A stretch of 9,509 bases of DNA from positions 1 through 9,509 of the forward strand of contig JANLYB010000137.1 in NCBI GenBank assembly GCA_031365425.1, written 5' to 3'. Positions within the stretch are counted from its first letter, which is position 1, and every line of letters starts with the position of its first letter. The DNA is from JANXVY01 sp031365425. Its GTDB lineage: Bacteria > Pseudomonadota > Alphaproteobacteria > Rhizobiales > Hyphomicrobiaceae. Below, piece by piece: positions 1 through 6,158 of this stretch. Under the pieces are notes generated by a model that had not been told where the DNA came from, did not search any database, and saw only the letters and a list, made by a program, of their open reading frames with translations. Made by a program: the position numbers and the translations under genes.

Positions 1-232
1 CGAGCAAGGCCGCGTCGCCGACTTCGGCCTTCCGTCAGGCGAACTCGACGACATCATCGAGCAGGGTCTCGCCTTCCGCACCTCCGGCTGCCCCGGCAAA
101 GTGCGCACCGATCTTTCCGCCTGCGACCGCCCCTACGGCGACAGCCCGCCAAGCAACATCGCGAGCTACCCCTTCCAACCTCACGCCGACGACATGACCG
201 TCATCCGCCACCAACTGGGGCTGCCAGCATGA
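1..232 (+). CDS. C-terminal fragment of a radical SAM lipoyl synthase-type protein (LipS1/LipS2-like)
   Basis: Only the last 76 codons are present (reading frame from base 2); the start lies upstream of the window. The visible tail has TSGCPG, then a second cysteine ten residues after the first in CDRPYG, then SYPFQP. From memory, a TSGCP...C(D/N)RP(F/Y) tail is typical of BioB-like radical SAM proteins of the LipS1/LipS2 group. These form a two-subunit lipoyl synthase that inserts sulfur into octanoyl-lysine. The CxxxCxxC radical-SAM cluster motif would be in the missing N-terminus. Its stop overlaps the start of the next gene, a lipoate ligase, by 4 nt (ATGA), which strongly suggests a shared pathway and translational coupling. 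Which of LipS1 or LipS2 it is cannot be decided from the fragment. Another BioB/ThiH-related radical SAM enzyme remains possible. Confidence 0.6.
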   Translation, partial: EQGRVADFGLPSGELDDIIEQGLAFRTSGCPGKVRTDLSACDRPYGDSPPSNIASYPFQPHADDMTVIRHQLGLPA

Positions 233-1290
233 CGGGCCCCATCCGCATCCTCGATACAGGCTTCCTCACCGCCCGCCGCAACCTCGCGCTGACGGCAGCG
301 CTCGCCGAACTACACCGCTCGGGATCAACGCCCGACACGCTCCGATTTCAAGACTTCCACCCCTCTGCCATCGTCGGCCGCCATCAGTCGCTCGCGCGCG
401 AAGTCCGCCTCGACCGCTGCCGCGAACTGAGCGTCGAAACCGCCCGCCGCATGACTGGCGGCGGCGCAATCTATATGGGCCCCGGCCTGCTCGGCTGGGA
501 ACTGATCGCAGATAAATCCCGCCTGCCAGCCCGCCTCGACGACATCGCCAAACATCTGTGCACCGGTCTTGCCACCGGCCTGCGTACGCTCGGCATCGAC
601 GCGCGGTTCCGCCCCCGCAACGACATCGAAGTCGACGGCCGCAAGATCTCCGGCACTGGCGGTAACGTCGATGGCCGCACGCTCGTATTCCAGGGTACGG
701 TCCTTATAGATTTCGACGTCAACGACATGGCCGAAGTCCTGACGCTTCCCACCATGAAGCGCGACCGCAAGGGAATCGACGCATTGGCCGACCGGGTCAC
801 CAGCCTGCGCCGTTTGTTGGGTACAGCCCCGCCGCGCGAAGCCGTGACCCGCGCCGTCACCCACGGTCTCGCCGATGCCTTGCGTGGAACACCTCAGCCC
901 GGCACACTCACCGGACTTGAACAGTCAACGGCAAACCAAATCTATACCAGCGAAGTCGGCACCGATGCCTTCGTAGAAGGTGCCGACCTTGCCATCCAAT
1001 CCAGCACCGTCTCGCGCCAGCGCTCCATCCCCGCAGGCATCCTCGAAGTCCACATCGACATGCGCCAGCCGTCAGACCCGCACATCAATCGCATCTGGAT
1101 CATGGGCGATTTTTTCGTCTCCCCGCCCCGCGCCATCCCCGACCTGGAAGCCGCCCTCGCCGGAGTGCCAGCCCGGCAAGCCGCAGCGTTCGCCGAACGC
1201 TTTCTTGCCGAACGCTCGGTACAAGTTCTTGGTGGCACCCCCGCCGACCTCGTCGCACTTATTCAAGAAGCAGCAGAGGCATCACCATGA
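229..1290 (+). CDS. slpl(AB): Lipoate–protein ligase, sLpl(AB) type
   Basis: This 353-aa cytoplasmic enzyme is predicted to activate lipoate or octanoate to the AMP ester and transfer it to a specific lysine of an acceptor protein. The N-terminal catalytic domain (about 1-220) carries RRMTGGGA at 73-80, the counterpart of the RRxxGGG lipoyl-AMP loop of LplA. It also carries NDIEVDGRKISGTGG at 131-145, with K139 as the expected catalytic lysine. Residues about 255-353 (IPAGILEVHIDM, NRIWIMGDFF) look like the LplB/accessory domain, so both domains are on one chain. ATG 229 overlaps the upstream stop, and its own stop overlaps the start of the DsrE gene. Immediate linkage to DsrE and an LbpA-type acceptor fits sLpl(AB), the ligase dedicated to LbpA in sHdr sulfur oxidisers, rather than a scavenging LplA for the 2-oxoacid dehydrogenases. 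Family call is firm; the dedicated role is inferred from context. Confidence 0.85.
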   Translation: MTGPIRILDTGFLTARRNLALTAALAELHRSGSTPDTLRFQDFHPSAIVGRHQSLAREVRLDRCRELSVETARRMTGGGAIYMGPGLLGWELIADKSRLPARLDDIAKHLCTGLATGLRTLGIDARFRPRNDIEVDGRKISGTGGNVDGRTLVFQGTVLIDFDVNDMAEVLTLPTMKRDRKGIDALADRVTSLRRLLGTAPPREAVTRAVTHGLADALRGTPQPGTLTGLEQSTANQIYTSEVGTDAFVEGADLAIQSSTVSRQRSIPAGILEVHIDMRQPSDPHINRIWIMGDFFVSPPRAIPDLEAALAGVPARQAAAFAERFLAERSVQVLGGTPADLVALIQEAAEASP

Positions 1291-1664
1291 AACGCCGCCT
1301 CGTCATCGTCCTGGTCAACACCGACCCCCGCAACCCCGAAGAATTGGGTGCGCCGTTTTATCACGCAGCGACAGCCGCTGCGATGGATTTCGAGGTCGAT
1401 GTCGTGTGCACGGCAACCGCCGGCAAACTCATGCGCAAAGGCGTTGCCGACGCGCTGTATGTCAAAGCGGGCAGTCCTATGAGCGTGTATGATTGGATCA
1501 AGCAGGCCCACGAAAACGGCGCGAAATTCTGGGCCTGCCCCGCCAACCTGGACCTGTTTGATATGAAGACCGAAGACCTGATCCCTGAATGCAGCGGCCT
1601 GATGGGTGCCGCCACCATGATCGGAGCGATCATGGCGGACGATACCCAAGTGCTCACTTACTAA
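1287..1664 (+). CDS. DsrE-family sulfurtransferase-like protein
   Basis: This 125-aa protein opens with RRLVIVLVNTDPRNPEEL, and AAAMDFEVDVVCTATAGKL follows at about 31-48, the alternating strand/helix pattern of the DsrE/DsrF fold. DsrE-like proteins carry sulfane sulfur as cysteine persulfide and pass it between rhodanese, TusA and DsrE-type partners in the cytoplasm. Three cysteines are visible: C41, C84 (FWACPANL) and C102 (PECSG). C84 sits where DsrE-type proteins usually carry the persulfide cysteine, and C102 lies in the next conserved loop. The ATG overlaps the ligase stop, and AGAGG at 1275-1279 lies 7 nt upstream as a ribosome binding site. Position between a lipoate ligase and LbpA suggests sulfur delivery to or from the sHdr/LbpA system. 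Assignment to a DsrE subfamily (DsrE3A/B/C or other) was not possible by eye. Confidence 0.8.
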   Translation: MKRRLVIVLVNTDPRNPEELGAPFYHAATAAAMDFEVDVVCTATAGKLMRKGVADALYVKAGSPMSVYDWIKQAHENGAKFWACPANLDLFDMKTEDLIPECSGLMGAATMIGAIMADDTQVLTY

Positions 1665-1670
1665 AAAGGA
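1665..1670 (+). promoter_or_regulatory. Ribosome binding site that fixes the TTG start of lbpA
   Basis: AAAGGA follows directly after the DsrE stop codon and ends 9 nt before TTG 1680. There is no in-frame ATG before the conserved GcvH-like region, so this purine-rich site is the main argument for the TTG start. It is also the only junction in the operon that is not an overlap, which may set the translation of lbpA apart from its neighbours. Confidence 0.6.
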
Positions 1671-1679
1671 ACTCGACCC

Positions 1680-2126
1680 TTGGCCGACGTGCGTGGCTGC
1701 CATTTCCCCGATGACCTGTTGTACGACGTGCCCAACCACGTCTGGTATCAATCGCTCGCCGATGGCACCGTTCGCGCCGGGCTGACCTCTGTCGCAACCG
1801 CGCTATCAGGTCCCATGCTCGCCTTCACCCCCAAACGGCCCACACGCGAATTCGAAAAAGGCAAATCCTTCGCCACCATTGAAAGCGGCAAATGGGTCGG
1901 CCCCGCCCGCGCGTGTTTTGATGGCGTTGTTGTCACCATCAACGAAGACCTGATGCTGCGCCCCAACATTGCCAACGCCGATCCCTACGTCACAGGCTGG
2001 ATGCTCACTGTAAAACCGGCCTCCGATAACTGGAATTCCGGCCTTATCACCGGCCCCGCGATAGCGCCCGCCTTCGAAGCCTGGATGATTGCTGAAAACT
2101 TCGCCGGGTGCGAACCCGCGAAATGA
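1680..2126 (+). CDS. lbpA: Lipoate-binding protein LbpA (GcvH-like) of the sHdr sulfur-oxidation system
   Basis: This 148-aa protein resembles glycine-cleavage H protein. The N-terminal HVWYQSLADGTVRAGLT (20-36) matches the H-protein opening. The lipoylation hairpin is FATIESGKWVGP (64-75), with K71 as the expected lipoyl-lysine, followed by FDGVVVTINEDL and the C-terminal GWMLTVKP. True GcvH usually has ES(V/A)KAA at the hairpin. The ESGKWVGP form and the neighbouring sLpl(AB), DsrE and LipS-type genes point to LbpA instead. In sulfur oxidisers LbpA carries sulfur-loaded lipoamide for the sHdr complex in the cytoplasm. No gcvT or gcvP is adjacent. The start is TTG, supported by AAAGGA 9 nt upstream. 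The stop overlaps the ATG of the selD fusion. The shdr genes themselves are not in the window. Confidence 0.82.
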   Translation: MADVRGCHFPDDLLYDVPNHVWYQSLADGTVRAGLTSVATALSGPMLAFTPKRPTREFEKGKSFATIESGKWVGPARACFDGVVVTINEDLMLRPNIANADPYVTGWMLTVKPASDNWNSGLITGPAIAPAFEAWMIAENFAGCEPAK

Positions 2127-4327
2127 AACCATCAACTCCCATCAATACCGATCTCGTCCTCCTCGGCGGCGGTCATGCCCATGTCCAAGTCCTCAAGAGC
2201 TTCGGTATGCGCCCCGCACCGGGCGTGCGCGTCACGCTCATCACCAAGGACCTGGAAGCGCCTTATTCCGGCATGCTGCCCGGCTACGTTTCCGGCCACT
2301 ACACTCACGACGACATTCACATGGATGCGATGAAGCTCGCGGGCTTCGCCAGCGCCCGCTTCATCCACGGCGAGGCGATCGGCATCGACCGCACCGAAAA
2401 ACGCATCCTACTGCTCAACCGTCCCCCTCTCGCCTATAACCTGCTGTCGCTTGACGTCGGCATCCGCCCCGACACCTCCGGCATCGAAGGCGCGGAGCGC
2501 CACGCCATCCCCGTCAAGCCGGTCGCAACTTTTGCCGCCCGCTGGGACGACGTCCAACGCCGTGCGCTTACCAAAGACGGCCCGCGCATCATCACCGTTA
2601 TCGGCGGCGGCGCGGCTGGCTTTGAACTCATTCTCGCCATGGCCTACCGCCTTCGCACCTTGGCGGAAGGCGCGGAGATCGACCCAAAAGCGTTCACGTT
2701 CCAACTCGTCTGCGCGCCAAGCCTGCTGCCGAGCAACAACGTCCGCGCCCGCCGGTTGGCGATCCAAGCCCTCGCAAGCCGTGACGTGAAACTCATCGAA
2801 GGCCAGCGCGTCGTCGCAATTGCCGATGGTTCGATCCGCCTCGCCGACGGCACGCAGATCGTATCCGATGCAACGCTGCTGACCACCAAAGCCGCCCCCG
2901 CAACGTGGTTCGCCCAGAGCGGCCTGCCCTGTACACCCGAGGGCTTCCTCGCCCTGCGCCCGACGCTGCAATTGACAGACGACGACGACATCTTCGCCGC
3001 CGGTGACTGTGCGACTGTCCTGGAACATCCGCGCCCCAAGGCCGGCGTGTTCGCCGTCCGCCAAGGCCCCGTCCTCACCGAAAACCTGAGCAAGCGTGCG
3101 CGAGGCGAACGGCCCATCGCCTTCAAACCGCAAACAGATTTCCTCACTATCATGGCGTTGGGCGACCGCGACGCCATTGCCGCGCGCGGACCATTCGCGG
3201 CCGGTGGAAAATGGGTCTGGCGCTGGAAAGACCGCATCGACCGCGAGTTCATGGAGAAGTTCCAAGTCCTCCCCGCTATGGACGCGGGCGCGGTTGCCTC
3301 AGACGAAATGCGTTGTGGTGGTTGCGCCGCCAAGGTCGGCCCCAAACCTCTTGCCGACGCTTTGGCGCGTCTAGCCCCTGCGATCACCAACCCGCAGATC
3401 GCCGATAGCCGGTCCGACGACGCCGCCATCATCGACACCGGCGGCCCCACCCTGCGCGTTGAAAGCGTCGACTACTTCCGCGCCTTCTGGAACGACCCCT
3501 ACCTCTTCGGCGCGGTCGCAGCCAACCACGCCATGAACGACGTCTTTGCCATGGGTGGCACGCCAAATCACGCGCTCGCCATCTGCACCATCCCTCACGG
3601 CCCCCGCCGCGCCGTAGCCGAAGACCTGTTCCAACTCCTCAGCGGAGCCCGCAGCTGTTTCGACGCCGAAGGCGTCGCGCTCGCGGGCGGCCACTCCAGC
3701 GAAGGCCCCGAAATGGCGGCAGGCTTCTTCGTCTCGGGAGGCGTCCCGCGCGAAAAACTTATGCGCAAATCTGGTCTCAAACCCGGCGACAAACTCATCC
3801 TCACAAAGCCACTCGGCACAGGCATCCTGTTCGCAGCCCAGATGCGCGGCCTCGCCCGCGCCACCGATATCGCCACTGTCTTCGAGGCAATGCTGCAATC
3901 GAATGCCCGCGTCTCGCAAATTCTAATGGCACATGGCGCATCAGCCATGACCGACGTCACCGGCTTTGGTCTGGGCGGTCACGTCGCCGAAATGCTCCAA
4001 GCTTCTGGAGTTTCGGCCGAACTCCAGTTCGCCGATCTGCCGCTCTATCCCGGCGTTCGTCAGTTGGCCCACGAAGGTATCGCCTCGACGCTCCTGCCGG
4101 AAAATCGCGCCTCTCCCATCTCGCTCGAATGGTCAGAGGAAAGCGACGAACCCTCCGTTGCGATCCTCTTTGACCCACAAACATCGGGCGGATTGCTGGC
4201 TGGCATCCCGCACGACAATGTCCAGGCCTGCTTGACGGCACTTCACGCGGGTCCCGCGCCGGACGCTTGTATGATCGGCACCGTCGCTGCCGGGCCGCCT
4301 TGCCTTACGATTGTCCGTAACGGTTAA
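2123..4327 (+). CDS. selD: FAD-dependent oxidoreductase–selenide, water dikinase (SelD) fusion
   Basis: This is a two-domain protein of 734 aa. Residues about 8-385 form an NDH-2-like flavoprotein: glycine-rich FAD loop GGGHAH (15-20), YSGMLPGY, a second Rossmann loop GGGAAG (161-166) for NAD(P)H, and the FAD-closing AAGDC with G294-D295. Residues about 393-734 form SelD, which makes selenophosphate from selenide and ATP. It has MRCGGCAAK (396-404), with C401 and K404 matching catalytic Cys17/Lys20 of E. coli SelD. It also has DDAA, SVDYF, NDVFAMGG, GGHSSEGPE, MTDVTGFGLGGH and DPQTSGGLL, so the ATP/metal sites look intact. The active residue is Cys, not selenocysteine. ATG 2123 is preferred to an upstream in-frame GTG (2108) because it forms a 4-nt overlap with the lbpA stop. 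Such fusions are known in several bacterial groups. Its place in a lipoate/sulfur operon is unusual, and no selA, selB or mnmH is visible here. Confidence 0.93.
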   Translation: MKPSTPINTDLVLLGGGHAHVQVLKSFGMRPAPGVRVTLITKDLEAPYSGMLPGYVSGHYTHDDIHMDAMKLAGFASARFIHGEAIGIDRTEKRILLLNRPPLAYNLLSLDVGIRPDTSGIEGAERHAIPVKPVATFAARWDDVQRRALTKDGPRIITVIGGGAAGFELILAMAYRLRTLAEGAEIDPKAFTFQLVCAPSLLPSNNVRARRLAIQALASRDVKLIEGQRVVAIADGSIRLADGTQIVSDATLLTTKAAPATWFAQSGLPCTPEGFLALRPTLQLTDDDDIFAAGDCATVLEHPRPKAGVFAVRQGPVLTENLSKRARGERPIAFKPQTDFLTIMALGDRDAIAARGPFAAGGKWVWRWKDRIDREFMEKFQVLPAMDAGAVASDEMRCGGCAAKVGPKPLADALARLAPAITNPQIADSRSDDAAIIDTGGPTLRVESVDYFRAFWNDPYLFGAVAANHAMNDVFAMGGTPNHALAICTIPHGPRRAVAEDLFQLLSGARSCFDAEGVALAGGHSSEGPEMAAGFFVSGGVPREKLMRKSGLKPGDKLILTKPLGTGILFAAQMRGLARATDIATVFEAMLQSNARVSQILMAHGASAMTDVTGFGLGGHVAEMLQASGVSAELQFADLPLYPGVRQLAHEGIASTLLPENRASPISLEWSEESDEPSVAILFDPQTSGGLLAGIPHDNVQACLTALHAGPAPDACMIGTVAAGPPCLTIVRNG

Positions 4328-5574
4328 GCAGATACGACAGAGTTGTCGTAATATGTCCGCCAATTCCCGGCGTCCGACCAGACGGGGATGCCGGTCCCGG
4401 CCCCTGCCGCCTCGCCCGCACGCCGCCCATTACTGGCAAACGCCGTCTTGCCAAGGCCAGCCGTTGGCAGTCCGGCGACCGTATACGACTTGAGCGTGAT
4501 CGCGCCGCCCGCTTCCAGCGGACCTTGCGCAACGGTCGTATCCGCCCCGTTGGCGCGGCCAAGGAAGATGGCATTGGACCGCGATCCCGTTGTGCACGCG
4601 CCGATCAGCGTCATGTAATCGACCTGGGTCGTGCTTGACGGGATCGTGTTGGTGCCGATGAACGTATTGTAGTTGCCCGTCGTGATGCAGTTGACACCGG
4701 CCAGAAAGCCGCCCGCATTGCCGCCAATGCCGACATTATTCGAACCCGACGTGACGGCCTGCAACGCCGAGACGCCGTAGGACGTATTCCCGCTGCCGGT
4801 CGTCAGGTCGCGCATGGCTTCCGAACCGATGGCCGTATTGACCGACCCGGTCGAGGCCGTGGGCATCACGTTGTTGCCCATGCCGATATTTTCCCAGCCG
4901 GTGGTCAACTGGCCGAGAACGCCGACGCCGATGGCGGTATTGAACATGCAGCGCAGATCGCTGCCGTCGGATGGATTGGGACGAGGCTGTAAGTTTTCCA
5001 ATGCAGATCGGCCGATGGCGATGTTCTGCTGCCCGGTCGTCGTGAGCCGCAGCGCGCCCGCGCCGATGGCGATGTTGTCGGTGCCGGAGGTGATATTCTG
5101 CCCAGCGGTCCGCCCGATACCAATGGTGTCGTTGGCAGCGCATGACTGGAGCGCCGCCTGACCGATCCCGATCGCGCTAGACGATGTGGCGCCCTGACCC
5201 GCAGCGTTGCCAGCGAACACGCAGTACGTGCCCGTCGTCAGCGAAAGCCCGGCATTCTTGCCGAGGCACACGTTGCCGGATCCGCTGCTGAGGCTGATTC
5301 CGGCCTGATGACCGGCGCAGACGTTGTCGAACGCTGTCGACGCAAATCGCATCGACAGCAGGCCGATGGCGACGTTGTTGGTCCCGCTTGAAAGCGCAGC
5401 GCCAGCGGTCGCACCAACGAACGTGTTGCCGCTGCCGGAGCCCACATTGGTCCCGGCTGAATTTCCAGCAAACGTATTGTTGGTGCCCGAACTGATCGTA
5501 GCACCCGCAAGCTGACCGACCGAAGTGTTGGAGGCAGAGGTCCGGCCCTCAAGTGGCGGAACGTAGAGCGTCAT
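4324..5574 (-). CDS. Phage-type fibre protein with glycine-rich tandem repeats
   Basis: This 416-aa protein is very rich in G, T, S, A and N. Most of it (about 15-310) is a run of about 17-residue repeats of the form xxNTaiGxxAgxxltsG. The best are the adjacent units 31-47 and 48-64. Such repeats build elongated trimeric beta-rolls in fibres and adhesins. The C-terminal tail (about 362-405: YTVAGLPTA, GTGIPVWSDAGNW) is a phage tail-fibre ending. There is no signal peptide, anchor or protease/chaperone (S74) domain. ATG 5574 is chosen because it begins 6 nt after the upstream gene's stop, with a weak GGA site. The frame stays open further upstream but is only a shadow there. It is the last gene of the minus-strand cassette, and its TAA overlaps the selD TAA within TTAA. 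Likely a receptor-binding fibre of a virion or gene-transfer particle; target unknown. Confidence 0.72.
   Translation of the reverse strand: MTLYVPPLEGRTSASNTSVGQLAGATISSGTNNTFAGNSAGTNVGSGSGNTFVGATAGAALSSGTNNVAIGLLSMRFASTAFDNVCAGHQAGISLSSGSGNVCLGKNAGLSLTTGTYCVFAGNAAGQGATSSSAIGIGQAALQSCAANDTIGIGRTAGQNITSGTDNIAIGAGALRLTTTGQQNIAIGRSALENLQPRPNPSDGSDLRCMFNTAIGVGVLGQLTTGWENIGMGNNVMPTASTGSVNTAIGSEAMRDLTTGSGNTSYGVSALQAVTSGSNNVGIGGNAGGFLAGVNCITTGNYNTFIGTNTIPSSTTQVDYMTLIGACTTGSRSNAIFLGRANGADTTVAQGPLEAGGAITLKSYTVAGLPTAGLGKTAFASNGRRAGEAAGAGTGIPVWSDAGNWRTYYDNSVVSA
4333..4350. other. Perfect 7-bp hairpin at the convergent gene junction
   Basis: TACGACA (4333-4339) and TGTCGTA (4344-4350) are perfect inverse complements around a GAGT loop. 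The hairpin begins five bases after the selD stop. On the opposite strand it lies inside the last codons of the fibre gene. Neither strand has a clear T-tract after it, so it is not a textbook rho-independent terminator. It could still pause polymerase or protect the selD mRNA 3' end. A chance palindrome is possible. Confidence 0.35.
4645..5532 (-). repeat. Degenerate coding repeats of about 51 nt in the fibre gene
   Basis: About a dozen imperfect protein repeats (residues about 15-310) share N-(T/V/I)-x-x-G-x-x-A-(G/L)-x-x-(L/I)-(T/S)-(T/S)-G. The common period is 17 residues, with longer insertions near residues 75-90 and 195-210. DNA identity between units is low, so the array is old and held by protein structure rather than being freshly expanded. 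Confidence 0.7.
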
Positions 5575-5579
5575 GTAGG

Positions 5580-6155
5580 TTATCCGATCAGCCAGTTCGT
5601 GCCGTCGGAAACGACGGGCACCTTGTTGGATCCGCCGCCTGCGACGACAGATAGGAAGGTGGTTGCGGTCGCGTCGGTGACAAACGATCGCGCACCCGGA
5701 CCGGCAGTCGCTGCAGGCGTCAGGCCTGAGACCGTGGTTGCGTTCGTGATGAGATTGCGGGCTTTGAGATCGCGGAACGCACCGGACGTTGCGTTGTTGA
5801 CTTCGACGACGCCAGCAGCATTCCGGCTGAGACCGGTATCGGCGGCCGCACTGAGCGTACCCGAAGTCCAGGTCCGGCCCATCGTGGATACCAAACTTGA
5901 GGCCGACGAGGTTACCCCCATCGAAGCCGTGCCGCCTGGCAAGAAGGTCACTTGCGCAACGCCAGTCTGCGTCTGAACAGTCGCGCCCCATGCCGCATCG
6001 GCGCCGAACAACACTGTCGCGCCGGAGCGCATGCACTGAAAGTACGTGTTGTTGGCACCGCCGTTGATCGTGAGCGGAAAGTTGCCCGAAGCGGTCGTGA
6101 CGGTAATTGCCCCAGTTGAGGCGACGGCGAACGGTGACGGAATATACATCGGCAT
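5580..6155 (-). CDS. Phage tail-fibre/spike-like protein
   Basis: This 191-aa, low-charge, G/A/T/S-rich protein has the composition of a beta-rich virion protein. The middle part, TGLSRNAAGVVEVNNAT then FRDLKARNL (about 107-134), resembles segments common in phage tail-fibre proteins upstream of receptor-binding tips. The C-terminus (TVSGLTPAA ... VPVVSDGTNWLIG, 141-191) is a typical fibre ending and recurs in altered form at the end of the next gene's product. No signal peptide or membrane segment is seen. The start ATG 6155 has a strong site: GGAGG 8 nt upstream. It begins just past the stop of the 265-aa gene, and its own stop leaves only 5 nt before the 416-aa gene. Exact function is unknown; a fibre shaft or adaptor protein is most likely. 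Confidence 0.68.
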   Translation of the reverse strand: MPMYIPSPFAVASTGAITVTTASGNFPLTINGGANNTYFQCMRSGATVLFGADAAWGATVQTQTGVAQVTFLPGGTASMGVTSSASSLVSTMGRTWTSGTLSAAADTGLSRNAAGVVEVNNATSGAFRDLKARNLITNATTVSGLTPAATAGPGARSFVTDATATTFLSVVAGGGSNKVPVVSDGTNWLIG

Positions 6156-6158
6156 GGA

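Noticed and set aside
1680..2126. Glycine cleavage system H protein
   Set aside because: GcvH-like fold, but the lipoylation site reads ESGKW and the neighbours are lipoate ligase, DsrE and LipS-type genes rather than gcvT/gcvP. LbpA fits better.
2408..3265. 285-aa minus-strand ORF opposite selD
   Set aside because: Mirror of a GC-rich coding frame; the plus strand encodes an unmistakable flavoprotein domain.
3308..3334. Selenocysteine-containing SelD
   Set aside because: The catalytic position (residue 401) is encoded by TGC, a normal cysteine, and no in-frame TGA occurs.
4324..5574. YadA-type trimeric autotransporter adhesin
   Set aside because: The repeats are similar in spirit, but there is no signal peptide and no C-terminal membrane anchor, and the context is phage spike genes.
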